Assembly (NCBI GenBank): GCA_964482515.1
Contig: CAYZXT010000011.1
Coordinates: forward strand, 3,815 to 67,814
Origin: CAYZXT01 sp964482515
GTDB lineage: Bacteria > Elusimicrobiota > Elusimicrobia > FEN-1173
Reading direction: 5' to 3'
DNA: 64,000 nucleotides
The notes beneath the pieces are model-generated. The model ran no database searches. It saw only the letters and a list, made by a program, of their open reading frames with translations, and was not told where the DNA came from. The position numbers and the translations under genes were made by a program. This document shows positions 36,501 to 44,026 of the stretch, piece after piece. Position 1 is the stretch's first letter, and each line of letters starts with the position of its first letter.

Positions 36501-37912
36501 TCTTCCGGGCAGCCCCATTTTTCAATGGTGGAATTCAAAATCCTGTTGAAGCTGGCATTGCTCATCAGGATGCCCTCCCAATTGCCGGTGCCGTAGGTCG
36601 TGGAGAAAGTGAAGTTCATGTTTTGAAGCGTGACGCGGGTCGTACCGGTCATGTTGGCCCACCGGTTGTAGACGTCGCGGACGGTGAGTCCGTCGATGAC
36701 GATGTGGCTGCGATTGGTCAGGTTGATCCCGTCGGCGAGTCCCGTGACGTTGGGGGGCGAACCGCCGGCGTTGTTGCCGCTGATGATGGGCGTTTCCCCG
36801 GGATAGTTGCGGAAGGTGATGGGATTGCCCGCGGTGCCGTTTCGGGCCGGGGTGAGGGTCTCCTGATAAACGCCGCCGCGGATGTAGACGGTATCGCCGG
36901 GTTGCGCCGCGCTGGCGGCCTGGGAGATGGTGCGCCAGGGTTGGGCCAAGCTGCCGGGGTTGGCGTTGTTTCCGGTTGTGGACACGTAGTAGGACGCGCC
37001 GCCGCCCGCAGCCGTAACGGAAACATTGATGCCCGCGGATGTGGTGGTTGCGCCGGCGTTGTCGTAGGCGCGGGCGGTGAGCGTGTAATTACCGACGGGG
37101 ACGCTGGTCCAGGAGTAGGAATAGGGGCTGGTGGCGTCTGAGTTGAGCAGCGTGCCCCCCTGGTAAAACTCGACACGGTTGATGGTGCCGTCCGAATCGG
37201 ACGCCGAGGCGGTCAGGGGAATCGTGGCCGGAGCGATGAAGCCGGTCCCGTCGGACGGGCCGGTGATCGATACGGTTGGGGGGACATTGGGCGCAACGTT
37301 GGTTTTGAATGTTCCGGTGCTGGAAATGGAAAGATTGCCCGCGGCGTCCCTGGAACGGACCCTATAATAGTAAGTTGTATTGCTTAACAGGCCGGTGACG
37401 CCCTGGCTGTGGGAGGTCACCAGGGCCGCGTTCAACGTGGTGCTTGATGTGACAAGAGTGGTCGTGCCGTAGTTGATCCGGGTATCGGCGGATTCGTTCG
37501 TCATCCAGGTGATGGTGGCGCTCGAAACATGAATGGAGGCGGCGGTCACCGCGCTGATCACCGGTGGGGTGAGGTCGTTGGAGACCGGAACAAAACTCGA
37601 AATTTGATTGCTGAAGCCGGATTCAAACCCACTGGAGTTGTAGGCCGTCAGACGGAAGTAATAGGTGGCGCCCGCGCTGACCGAGACCGTGGTGCTGACC
37701 GCCGGGGCGGCGACCGAGGTCTTGGTGACCGAGGTATTGGCGAGGGCCTGGGCAGTGGTCATGCCGGCCAGCGAGACGGTGGCTTGGAAGAGGCGATATC
37801 CGGAGAGATCGGCTTCCCCATTGGCGTTCCAGTCCAGGGTGATAGGAACCGCCCGGACGATGCTCCAGGGCAAAGCAATCAGCGCGAACGTAAGTGCCAG
37901 GACATTTTTCAT
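33521..37912 (-). CDS. Large secreted beta-helix protein with Fn3/Ig repeats and FlgD/T9SS-like C-terminus
   Basis: The true start is probably ATG 37912, overlapping the porV-like stop (ATGA) and giving the signal peptide MKNVLALTFALIALPWSIVRA. Order of domains: an Fn3-like domain; a second Fn3-like domain with SSATITWMTNESADTRINYG and NTTYYYRVRSRDAAGN; an Ig-like domain (DSDGTINRVEFYQGG); a parallel beta-helix of about 500 residues (SYYVSTTGNNANPG...NPITFRNYPGE...); another Ig-like domain; several Fn3 copies interrupted by the N-run at 34745-34844; a further Ig-like domain; and a C-terminal beta-sandwich with IHPNPWRM, VKIFTTSGQWVKTL and GLYFYLALNDQN...GKFVIIR. That last domain resembles FlgD-like/type IX secretion sorting domains. 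Probably an outer-surface carbohydrate-active or adhesive protein. Confidence 0.87.
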   Translation of the reverse strand: MKNVLALTFALIALPWSIVRAVPITLDWNANGEADLSGYRLFQATVSLAGMTTAQALANTSVTKTSVAAPAVSTTVSVSAGATYYFRLTAYNSSGFESGFSNQISSFVPVSNDLTPPVISAVTAASIHVSSATITWMTNESADTRINYGTTTLVTSSTTLNAALVTSHSQGVTGLLSNTTYYYRVRSRDAAGNLSISSTGTFKTNVAPNVPPTVSITGPSDGTGFIAPATIPLTASASDSDGTINRVEFYQGGTLLNSDATSPYSYSWTSVPVGNYTLTARAYDNAGATTTSAGINVSVTAAGGGASYYVSTTGNNANPGSLAQPWRTISQAASAAQPGDTVYIRGGVYQETLTPARNGTAGNPITFRNYPGETPIISGNNAGGSPPNVTGLADGINLTNRSHIVIDGLTVRDVYNRWANMTGTTRVTLQNMNFTFSTTYGTGNWEGILMSNASFNRILNSTIEKWGCPEDNYNCGGDAVHVNGGSHHNLFENNYFGSAMHASLQIQTAHENIVRNNTFANDIEKGLELTDRTQNTTYRNLVEGNTFRQAGYNIENHGGMHLHLASYQNIIRRNIMTDASLQAVDCVVWDVSGDTVYTCSDNRFYNNVFAHNKIDPNGFPNGSGGNLVDWGPSAIMMDNFGYSYLPVNGNMFKNNIFFDNQPNNAPAGNTRIHAVEIYIPLGTNSFRGNAFFYQNASDNILAVNGSGEHPVTWFNTNVSANFGGNIQQSPSFTTYSPGTLLNALDGTYDFHLQAGSPGIDQGVNLTNTTSAGSGTVIPVTDASYFHDGYQGMIAPDEIQVGSEVVTIQSINYTSNQITVNRSISWANGAGVNLPFNGSGPDMGAYESAFGGSNSPPSVSMTAPVNNSSFVLGSTVTLNATASDSDGSVSQVAFYAAGVMIGTDISSPYSINWVPSSTGTYTVTAVATDNNNTQTTSAGITVNISADTTPPVIGAVSASAVHVSSATISWTTNELSDTQVDYGTTLALTLSSALNSSTATAHSVLLTGLAANTTYYYRVRSRDXXXXXXXXXXXXXXXXXXXXXXXXXXXXXXXXXXVRSRDAAGNLALSSTSTFKTQALPDTTPPVISFIAYGVGFSSATITWITDELADTQINYGTTTAMSLSSTLNTDLALSHQTTLSGLSNGATYYFRVRSRDAAGNLAQSGGTPQFVTLSHPAGTNHPPTVSMMITQSTPYVLGSTLTLFATASDLDGSVASVRFYQGGAQIGIKTAEPYALDYSPPFSGSYVFTAIALDDQGQPSASAIIQITVQRPLPAPVLRLPRFIKPGDLIKVDYPEGYNIHHFEWRLRRLNIAAPSTAPSAVSAAKAINTTQASIDLSPLDLDAGDYEISLRAVDKIGVASPEASAVITLAPGTFDSVKIHPNPWRMDKHAGQPITFTNMPLTATVKIFTTSGQWVKTLTAVNGSAAWDLKDDSGDFAASGLYFYLALNDQNKPTKGKFVIIR
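34745..34844. other. Assembly gap (100 N) inside tandem Fn3 repeats
   Basis: One hundred undetermined bases. The same 17-base sequence (GCGTCGCGGGAACGGAC) directly borders the gap on both sides, and the adjoining coding sequence on both sides encodes VRSRD of an Fn3 repeat. The gap therefore marks a place where the assembler could not resolve repeats; its true length may be any number of repeats or even an overlap. Confidence 0.97.
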
Positions 37913-38892
37913 GGTCGGTACCCGTTGTTGAATTTGAACGAGGTTTTTCGCGGGTTTTTCACTGGAACCCACGATGTTTCGCCGGTGTCTTTGCGGACGC
38001 TGCCGAATTTAAGGACCATGGACACGTAATGCGTATCTCCCAAATCGCCGAACGGAACCCAGGCGTAGGATACCTCATGCCCCATGATTTGAAAGCCGGC
38101 TCCAGCCGTCATACCTGTGACGCCGGACAATTGGGACGCGCCGTCCGTTTTATATCCCGCCCGTAGCAGAAATCCGTGAAGAGGTTGGAATTCAAGCCCG
38201 GCGCGTCCTGCGGTCGGTCCTTCCAAACGATAGGTACCTCCCGCCGCGAGCGTCAATGAATGGAATGGTTTGTACGCCGCCTCCAGCTTGATCCCTGACG
38301 GAAGAGCATCGCCTTCCTTGATGAAGGTCAGCTTGTTTCCGAAATTAACGCCGACGAGGGCGAGGGAGACCTTGTCGGTCGGCCTGTAAATCATTCCCAT
38401 ATCAAAGGAATAGGCGGAAGCGGAAATGTCGGCCAATTTCGCGGAAATCAGCGCGCCGGTTACCCCCAAGGATAACGATGAAGTCACGGCTTGGCCATAG
38501 GAAAGAGAATAGGCGGAATAGCGTGTTGAGAAATCCGATGTCGTGTTGCCGGCGATGTCCGTGCCGGGAATGGATCCGGACGCCATGTCCCTGACGGAGA
38601 AAGCCACGCCGGCGGCGCCGAAAACAGGCAGGGCGAGGGAAGAAAACTCGTAGCGGACGGAATCCAAATAGGAAAGGTGCTGAAGGGCGATTTGTTTTTG
38701 TGCGAGAAATCCGATGCCGGCGGGATTCCAAACGGGGGAATAGGCGTCGGTCCCCACCGCCGCGTAGGCGCCTCCCATGGCCGCCGGACGGGCTCCCGCA
38801 GGGACTTGCAGGAAATCCGCGCCGGCCCCGCCCGCTTGGGCGGCCCGGAGCGGCGTAAGTAGAAGGACTATGAAGAGCAGTGGTTTTTTCAT
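37909..38892 (-). CDS. PorV/PorQ-family outer-membrane protein
   Basis: This 327-residue product has a signal peptide (MKKPLLFIVLLLTPLRAAQA) followed by GADFLQVPAGARPAAMGGAYAAVGTDAYSPVWNPAGIGFL. That N-terminal signature belongs to PorV/PorQ-like and UPF0164 proteins, FadL-type outer-membrane barrels. In type IX secretion, PorV delivers cargo with a C-terminal sorting domain to the attachment complex. The next gene on the same strand overlaps its stop by an ATGA and encodes a protein with such a C-terminal domain, so a PorV-cargo relation is plausible. Beta-strand-rich repeats run to the end. No PorU-like protease or sortase is in the window. Confidence 0.88.
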   Translation of the reverse strand: MKKPLLFIVLLLTPLRAAQAGGAGADFLQVPAGARPAAMGGAYAAVGTDAYSPVWNPAGIGFLAQKQIALQHLSYLDSVRYEFSSLALPVFGAAGVAFSVRDMASGSIPGTDIAGNTTSDFSTRYSAYSLSYGQAVTSSLSLGVTGALISAKLADISASAYSFDMGMIYRPTDKVSLALVGVNFGNKLTFIKEGDALPSGIKLEAAYKPFHSLTLAAGGTYRLEGPTAGRAGLEFQPLHGFLLRAGYKTDGASQLSGVTGMTAGAGFQIMGHEVSYAWVPFGDLGDTHYVSMVLKFGSVRKDTGETSWVPVKNPRKTSFKFNNGYRP

Positions 38893-39185
38893 GTTTGTCT
38901 TCCCACTGTCAGTTTACCGGACCAGGGTAATCAGCAGCTCAATATTTGCTCAAATGTAACTCAATCAATTGATACAAGTCGTTTGCATTTATTTCCGTCT
39001 CTGAGAAGCCTCGCATTGAGGACGATTTTGCAGCTTGTTTTTGACGGTTCGACGCGGCCGGCAACGGCGCGCCTCAGAGGCAACTGTACGATATATGGGG
39101 CGATAAAGACCTTGATTTCCGTCGGAAACGGAGATATATCTATTGAACACCGCATATTCGATTTTCCCGGAACGCGATACATGAA
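38893..39185. other. Divergent intergenic region between porV-like and PilZ genes
   Basis: No gene is supported here. The left part (38935-39000) is AT-rich and probably holds the minus-strand promoter, with a TCAATTGA palindrome near 38967. The right part has a TTTCCGTCGGAAA palindrome near 39117 and AGATATATCT near 39131-39140, plausible regulatory or promoter sequences for the PilZ gene. I could not define a convincing -35/-10 pair. Confidence 0.4.
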
Positions 39186-39767
39186 ATGCCGTTGATGAGG
39201 CCGACCGCCGAGAGGCCTCCGAAACGACGGTTCCAGGGAATGCCAGGGGGCTTGATGAGGAAGGACAAACCCGTTTCCGTCCGGGAAACCGTTTATGTCT
39301 GGTCCGGGGGCGGAATCGAGCAGATCCATAAGGATTCCGTGGAGAACCCTTCCCAGCTCGCGCCGGAAGCCAACCCGGCGCCGCGGCCGGAGGACCAACG
39401 GCGTTTTCCGCGCCTCGACTTGAAGCTCCCCATCCTTTATAAAGTCCTGGGCCATAACGCCAGCCGCATTCCCACCCATGTGCGCCCCTATCTTCTGGCG
39501 CAAAGCACCAACATCAGCCCCATCGGCCTTTGCTTCACCCTCGCGGAGAAGTTCGAGAACGGGACGGTCCTGGCGCTGACGATCCACGTCATGGAGAAGA
39601 AGGAAACCTTTTCGGCCATCGGGCGCGTCATTTGGACTCAGCCCGCCGACAGCACCGGCCATTTCCTTACGGGGGTGGAGTTCGTGGTGGTGGAGGAGGA
39701 CAAGCTCAAGAAGGACGGCCACGGCCGGATGCGGGCCCTGATGGAGGAGATGGACCCGAAAGCGTAG
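39186..39767 (+). CDS. PilZ-domain protein (probable c-di-GMP effector)
   Basis: The 193-residue protein has a poorly conserved N-terminal 60 residues and then RRFPRLDLKLPILYKV, the RxxxR-type start of a PilZ domain. It continues with STNISPIGLCFTLAEKF, equivalent to the (D/N)xSxxG motif, and a final HFLTGVEFVVV strand. PilZ domains bind cyclic di-GMP and often act on pili or motility. Two diguanylate cyclases (46127-48702) and two PilT ATPases lie in the same window, so a common c-di-GMP/pilus network is possible. The start is uncertain: ATG 39255 after AGGGGG is a good alternative. A strong terminator follows. Confidence 0.82.
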   Translation: MPLMRPTAERPPKRRFQGMPGGLMRKDKPVSVRETVYVWSGGGIEQIHKDSVENPSQLAPEANPAPRPEDQRRFPRLDLKLPILYKVLGHNASRIPTHVRPYLLAQSTNISPIGLCFTLAEKFENGTVLALTIHVMEKKETFSAIGRVIWTQPADSTGHFLTGVEFVVVEEDKLKKDGHGRMRALMEEMDPKA

Positions 39768-39790
39768 GATCCGTTTGCGCGCACGACATG

Positions 39791-39825
39791 CCGCGGGCTC
39801 GAAGGTCGCCCGCGGTTTTTTCTTT
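39791..39825 (+). terminator. Rho-independent terminator after the PilZ gene
   Basis: A perfect 8-base GC stem (CCGCGGGC at 39791-39798, GCCCGCGG at 39808-39815) with a nine-base loop is followed by TTTTTTCTTT. The biotin-operon promoter begins directly after it. Confidence 0.93.
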
Positions 39826-39853
39826 GTATCGACAACGTCCCATTCGCTATAAT
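39824..39853 (+). promoter_or_regulatory. Promoter of the biotin operon
   Basis: A perfect -10 box TATAAT (39848-39853) has TTGTAT (39824-39829) 18 bases upstream. The expected transcription start, about 39860, falls inside the BirA-type operator, so repressor binding would block initiation. Confidence 0.72.
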
Positions 39854-39885
39854 GTCAACTATATTTGAGGTTTATCAGTTGACAT
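39852..39885 (+). promoter_or_regulatory. BirA-type biotin operator
   Basis: A perfect inverted repeat: ATGTCAACT at 39852-39860 and AGTTGACAT at 39877-39885, with a 16-base spacer. This matches the known spaced TTGTNAAC...GTTNACAA pattern recognised by the bifunctional biotin ligase/repressor BirA. It overlaps the end of the -10 box and precedes bioB. It predicts that this organism has a BirA with an N-terminal DNA-binding domain, and that biotin represses the operon. Confidence 0.85.
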
Positions 39886-39911
39886 TCGAAGCGCTTGACA
39901 TCGGAGGCACA

Positions 39912-40943
39912 ATGAACGCCAGGGATTTGTCCAACAAGAGTTTAAGCGGGGAAATGTTGAGCCGGGAGGAAGCGCAGGCCGTGTTGAACTGGCCGGAAGA
40001 GGACATGCTCGGACTGATTTCCGAAACCCATAAAGTCAGGCGGAAATATTTCGGGAAGAAGATCCGGCTGAACTTCCTCGCGAACATCAAAAGCGGGCTT
40101 TGTCCGGAAGATTGCTCCTATTGTTCGCAGTCGAAGGATTCAAAGGCGCCCATCGACAAATACCGCCTCTTGTCCGAAGACGAGATCCTGAAGATGGCGG
40201 AGCGCGCCTCGGCCAACAAGGCGGCGCGGCTCTGCCTGGTGGCTTCGGGGCGCGGGCCGTCCGACAAGGACGTGGACCAGGTCTCCAAGGCCGTCGAACA
40301 CGTGCGGGAGCGTTTTCCCAAACTGGAGATCTGCGTCTGCATGGGGTTGCTGAAGGAAGGCCAGGCCGAATCGCTCAAACAATCCGGCGTGGACGCCTAC
40401 AACCACAACCTGAACACCAGCGAGCGTTTCTACGACGACATCTGTTCCACCCACACCCACGCCGACCGCGTGGACACCGTCCACAAGGCCCAGTCCGCCG
40501 GGTTGTCCGCCTGTTCGGGCGCGCTCTTCGGCATGGGCGAGAGCCAGGACGACATCCTGGACGTGGCCTACCGCCTCCGCGAACTGAAGGCGGAATCCAT
40601 CCCCGTCAACTTCCTGATCCCGATCAAAGGGACGCCTCTCTCCGGTAAAAACGACCTCACGCCCACCCAATGCCTCCGCATCCTCTGCCTTTTCCGCCTG
40701 CTCAGCCCGGCGTCGGAACTGCGGATCGCGGGCGGACGGGAAGTCCATCTCCGGAGCCTGCAGCCGCTGGGGCTGTTCATCGCCAACTCCATCTTCATCG
40801 GGGATTATTTGACCACGACGGGACAGGAGCCCCTGGCGGACTTGGAGATGATCCGCGACCTGGGCTTCGAAATCGTCGGCGACGTTCCCGAACAACCGCC
40901 GGTGGATCTCTCCGATCGCGTGACCGTTCTTTCAAGAAAATAA
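39912..40943 (+). CDS. bioB: Biotin synthase
   Basis: BioB is the radical-SAM enzyme that inserts sulfur into dethiobiotin. The cluster-binding motif CPEDCSYCSQS lies near residue 60. Other family motifs follow: YNHNLNTSERFYDDICSTHT, GLSACSGALFGMGE, PVNFLIPIKGTPL and RIAGGREVHLRSLQPLGLFIANSIFIGDYLTT. The frame is open from 39852, but that would translate the operator. ATG 39912, with GGAGG at 39903-39907, is the proper start, giving 343 residues. It is the first gene of the operon and is directly controlled by the BirA-type operator. Confidence 0.97.
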   Translation: MNARDLSNKSLSGEMLSREEAQAVLNWPEEDMLGLISETHKVRRKYFGKKIRLNFLANIKSGLCPEDCSYCSQSKDSKAPIDKYRLLSEDEILKMAERASANKAARLCLVASGRGPSDKDVDQVSKAVEHVRERFPKLEICVCMGLLKEGQAESLKQSGVDAYNHNLNTSERFYDDICSTHTHADRVDTVHKAQSAGLSACSGALFGMGESQDDILDVAYRLRELKAESIPVNFLIPIKGTPLSGKNDLTPTQCLRILCLFRLLSPASELRIAGGREVHLRSLQPLGLFIANSIFIGDYLTTTGQEPLADLEMIRDLGFEIVGDVPEQPPVDLSDRVTVLSRK

Positions 40944-41050
40944 ATTGCGGATTTCAGGTTGCGGAATGCGGATTAGAAAATCAATGTGTCTGAATTGGTG
41001 GGAGTGTCCGCTGTTGGGATCCGCGATCCGAAATCGCAAATCCGAAATCC
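40944..41050. repeat. GATTGCGGATT-type inverted repeat between bioB and the ketoreductase gene
   Basis: The left arm (40944-40974, ATTGCGGATTTCAGGTTGCG...) and right arm (41017-41050, ...CGATCCGAAATCGCAAATC...) are approximate inverses. The family is the same as 22865-22970. The element directly follows the bioB stop and ends two bases before the next ATG. Confidence 0.78.
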
Positions 41051-41051
41051 T

Positions 41052-41771
41052 ATGAACGTCTTAATCACCGGAGCCAGCCGCGGCATCGGCCGTTCTTTGG
41101 CCCTTGGTTTTGCAAAGGCCGGGCACAGCGTCGCCGTGAACTATCAAAACGGCCGCGCCGAAGCGGAGCGCCTGGCCGGCGAATTGGACGCGCTCGGCGT
41201 AAAATCGGTTGCGCTGCAGGCGGATGTGTCCGATCCCGCGCAGGCCCAGGCTTTGGTGGAGCGGACCGTCGAGGCCTTCGGTCCCTTGGACGTTTTGGTC
41301 AACAACGCGGGCGTCGCCCGGGACCGCACGATCCTCAAGATGTCCGCGGAAGAATGGCGGACGGTTCTCGACGTGAATCTGAGCGGCGCTTTCTGGTGCT
41401 TGCAGGCCGCGGCCCGTCACATGACGAAACAGAAACGCGGACACATCATCAACATCTCTTCCATCGTCGGCCGCCGCGCGGGCGTGGGGAACGCGAACTA
41501 CGCGGCGTCCAAGGCCGGCCTCATGGCGCTGACGAAGGCCGCCGCCCGGGAGTTCGGCCGCTTCCAGGTCTGCGTCAACGCCGTGCTGCCGGGTTTTCAT
41601 CCGACGGGGATCGGCCGGGCTGTTTGGGAAAAACAACAGGAGGGAATCCTGGCGCAACATGTCCTGGGGCGCCTCGTGGACATGGACGAGCTGGCCGCTT
41701 TCGTGGTGGAATTGTCGAATAAAAAATCCGTCTCCGGGCAAATATTCGCTTTCGAATCGAGGATCGTGTGA
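41052..41771 (+). CDS. 3-oxoacyl-ACP reductase-like SDR within the biotin operon
   Basis: This 239-residue FabG-type short-chain dehydrogenase has LITGASRGIGRSLALGFAKAG at the N-terminus (NADPH-binding GASxGIG), NNAGVARDRTILKM, and the catalytic serine and tyrosine/lysine in INISSIVGRRAGVGNANYAASKAGLMALTKAAA. It lacks membrane segments. In biotin synthesis the pimeloyl moiety is built by the fatty-acid elongation cycle, which needs a ketoreductase, so a dedicated enzyme here is reasonable. ATG 41052 is chosen because upstream in-frame sequence is the repeat element. The stop overlaps the GTG start of the ketosynthase gene. Confidence 0.9.
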   Translation: MNVLITGASRGIGRSLALGFAKAGHSVAVNYQNGRAEAERLAGELDALGVKSVALQADVSDPAQAQALVERTVEAFGPLDVLVNNAGVARDRTILKMSAEEWRTVLDVNLSGAFWCLQAAARHMTKQKRGHIINISSIVGRRAGVGNANYAASKAGLMALTKAAAREFGRFQVCVNAVLPGFHPTGIGRAVWEKQQEGILAQHVLGRLVDMDELAAFVVELSNKKSVSGQIFAFESRIV

Positions 41772-42883
41772 ACGTTGTCGTCACCGGCATCGGCCTGACG
41801 TCGCCGCTGGCGGACAGCCGCGAGGCTTCATGGTCTGCTTTGATCGGCGGGCAATGTTCCGTTGGAGAAGATGGAGCCGCGGTTCCGCTTCTCTCTGATG
41901 ATCGGCCCCGCACGATCCAACTGGCTTTAACGTCCGCGCGGGAAGCGCTGGCGGACGCGAAATTTTTGACGGCGTTAGCCGGGAGTGCCGCGGGGGAGCG
42001 GCCGACGGAACGTTATCTCGGCGAGCGCTGGGGCTGCGTCGTGAGCAACAGCAAGCCCATCCTTCATGGCGACGGGGTTTTGGAGCCTGGAGTCGTTCCC
42101 CAGGCGGTAGCGCGGGACTTCGGCGTCGGCGGTCCCGTGATCAATTTGGCGTCGGCCTGCGCGACGGGTTTGCAGTCCGTCATGACCGCCGCGTCCTGGA
42201 TCCGGGACGGCGTCTGCGACTTCGCCCTCGCGGGCGCCGCCGAATCGTCCCTTCACCCGCTCTATTTGTCGGGGTTCGAGCGGATGGGCGTCATTTCGCG
42301 CGACCGGCTCATCCGGCCCTTTGACCGGAACCGGGACGGGTTCGTGGTCGGCGAAGGCGCGGGCGTGTTCGTTTTGGAAAGCGAATCTTCCGCCCGACGC
42401 CGCGGAGCGCAAACCTACGGCGTCCTACGCGGCTGGGACTTCGCCTGCGACCCCCATCATCCCACGCGCTTCAATTCCAACGGACAAAAGATCGCCTCTT
42501 CGCTCTCCCGCGCGCTCGGCCGCGCCGGTCTTGCTCCGTCGGAGATCGGTTACGTGAACGCCCACGGCACGGCGACGCAACTGAACGATCGCCTGGAAAG
42601 CCTGGCGCTGCGGAGCGTTTTCGGGAAAGCTTCCCCAGCGATTTCTTCTACCAAGGGCGCGACCGGCCATCTGCTCGGGGCGACGGGCGCCGTCGAGTTG
42701 GCGTTCTGCCTCCTGGCTCTACGCGACAATGTGCTTCCTCCCACGTTGAATCTGGAAAACCCTGAGAGCGACGCCCTGGACTTCATCGGCCCGTCGGCCC
42801 GCCGGGAATCCGTCAACGCCGCGGCCACTCTTTCCTTCGGCTTCGGCGGTTCCATCGCCTCGCTGGTCGTGAGCAAATCGTGA
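41768..42883 (+). CDS. Beta-ketoacyl-ACP synthase (FabF-like) within the biotin operon
   Basis: This 371-residue thiolase-fold condensing enzyme has the catalytic triad of KAS I/II: Cys in NLASACATGLQSV, His in VNAHGTATQLND and His in STKGATGHLLGATGAVE. It also has the C-terminal SFGFGGSIASLVV. It is some 40 residues shorter than typical FabF and diverges at the N-terminus. A condensing enzyme of the KAS I/II type between bioB and bioF suggests a role in making the pimeloyl thioester; neither bioC, bioH, bioI, bioW nor a KAS III-like bioZ is visible. The start is GTG 41768, overlapping the reductase; the stop overlaps bioF. Confidence 0.9.
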   Translation: MNVVVTGIGLTSPLADSREASWSALIGGQCSVGEDGAAVPLLSDDRPRTIQLALTSAREALADAKFLTALAGSAAGERPTERYLGERWGCVVSNSKPILHGDGVLEPGVVPQAVARDFGVGGPVINLASACATGLQSVMTAASWIRDGVCDFALAGAAESSLHPLYLSGFERMGVISRDRLIRPFDRNRDGFVVGEGAGVFVLESESSARRRGAQTYGVLRGWDFACDPHHPTRFNSNGQKIASSLSRALGRAGLAPSEIGYVNAHGTATQLNDRLESLALRSVFGKASPAISSTKGATGHLLGATGAVELAFCLLALRDNVLPPTLNLENPESDALDFIGPSARRESVNAAATLSFGFGGSIASLVVSKS

Positions 42884-44022
42884 AATTCCTCGAAGAGGCG
42901 CTTCAAGGGCTGAAAGACGCCGACCTCTATCGCGAACTTAAAACCTTAAGCTCCGCGCCGGAAGCCCATGTGACCCTGGGCGGTCGGTCGTTCATCAATT
43001 TCGCGTCCAACAATTATTTGGGGCTCTCCGCGGACGAACGTGTGAAATCCGCGGCGGCCGAAGCGGCGCGGGAATGGGGCGCGGGCGCCACGGCGTCGCG
43101 GCTCCTCGGCGGGACGCTGGAATTGCACGATGAACTCGAGCGATCCCTCGCGGCGTTCAAGCGCACGGAGGCCTGCGCGGTATTTCCTTCCGGTTATCAC
43201 GCCAACCTCGGAACGTTGCAATGCTTGTTGTCTTCCGACGATACCGCCCTGGTGGACCGGCTGGCACACGCCTCGTTGATCGACGGCGTCCGGCTCTCCC
43301 GCGCGACGCTGCGCGTCTTCCGGCACAATGATCCGTCGGACTTGGAGAAGAAGCTGCGGGGCCGCGGGAGGAGGGGGCGGGTGTGGATCATCACGGAAAG
43401 CGTTTTTTCCATGGACGGCGACGTCGCTCCTTTGGCTGAAATCGTCGGCCTGGCCCGACGGTACGGAGCCCATACCTATGTTGACGAAGCCCATGGCACC
43501 GGCGTTTGGGGCCCGGAAGGCCGCGGCGTTGTGAACGAATGCGGCTTGGAGAAAGACGTCGATGTCTGCATGGGCACCCTGTCCAAGGCGCTGGGCAGCG
43601 CGGGCGGTTTTGTCTGCGGCGGCCGGAGCTTGATCGAATGGATCCGCAACCGGTCCCGCTCCTTCATCTATTCGACGGCTTTGCCGCCGCCGTCCCTGGC
43701 CGCGGCGCTGAAATCATTGGAGCTCGTTCAGCAAGAACCATGGCGGCGGAAAAAATTATTCGATCTCACGGCGCGCCTCCGCGCCGGGTTGCGTCAGCCC
43801 GAATCACTCAACAGCCCCATCGTCCCGTTTTTGGTCGGAAGCGAAAAGGAGACCCTTCGGCTGTCCCGGTTGTTATGGGACGAAGGCATCTTCGCGCCGG
43901 CCATCCGCCCTCCCACAGTCCCTAAGGGAACCTCGAGGTTACGGTTCTCCCTCACGGCCGGGCATACCGAAGCCGACGTCGACCGCGTGGTCGGCTGCCT
44001 TCTTGAAAAATCAATTGCCTAA
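42880..44022 (+). CDS. bioF: 8-amino-7-oxononanoate synthase
   Basis: BioF condenses pimeloyl thioester with alanine using pyridoxal phosphate. The 380-residue protein has INFASNNYLGLSADERV, the substrate-binding GAGATASRLLGGTLELHDELE, FPSGYHANLGTL, the TYVDEAHGTGVWGPEGRGV aspartate motif, and the PLP lysine in MGTLSKALGSAGGFVCG. The start is GTG at 42880, overlapping the ketosynthase stop by four bases. The gene order bioF-bioD-bioA follows the pathway. Confidence 0.96.
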   Translation: MKFLEEALQGLKDADLYRELKTLSSAPEAHVTLGGRSFINFASNNYLGLSADERVKSAAAEAAREWGAGATASRLLGGTLELHDELERSLAAFKRTEACAVFPSGYHANLGTLQCLLSSDDTALVDRLAHASLIDGVRLSRATLRVFRHNDPSDLEKKLRGRGRRGRVWIITESVFSMDGDVAPLAEIVGLARRYGAHTYVDEAHGTGVWGPEGRGVVNECGLEKDVDVCMGTLSKALGSAGGFVCGGRSLIEWIRNRSRSFIYSTALPPPSLAAALKSLELVQQEPWRRKKLFDLTARLRAGLRQPESLNSPIVPFLVGSEKETLRLSRLLWDEGIFAPAIRPPTVPKGTSRLRFSLTAGHTEADVDRVVGCLLEKSIA

Positions 44023-44026
44023 ACCG

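Noticed and set aside
37913..37972. Upstream extension of the large beta-helix protein to an ATG at 37972
   Set aside because: The extension lies inside the porV-like gene and would put 20 charged residues before an otherwise perfect signal peptide starting at ATG 37912.
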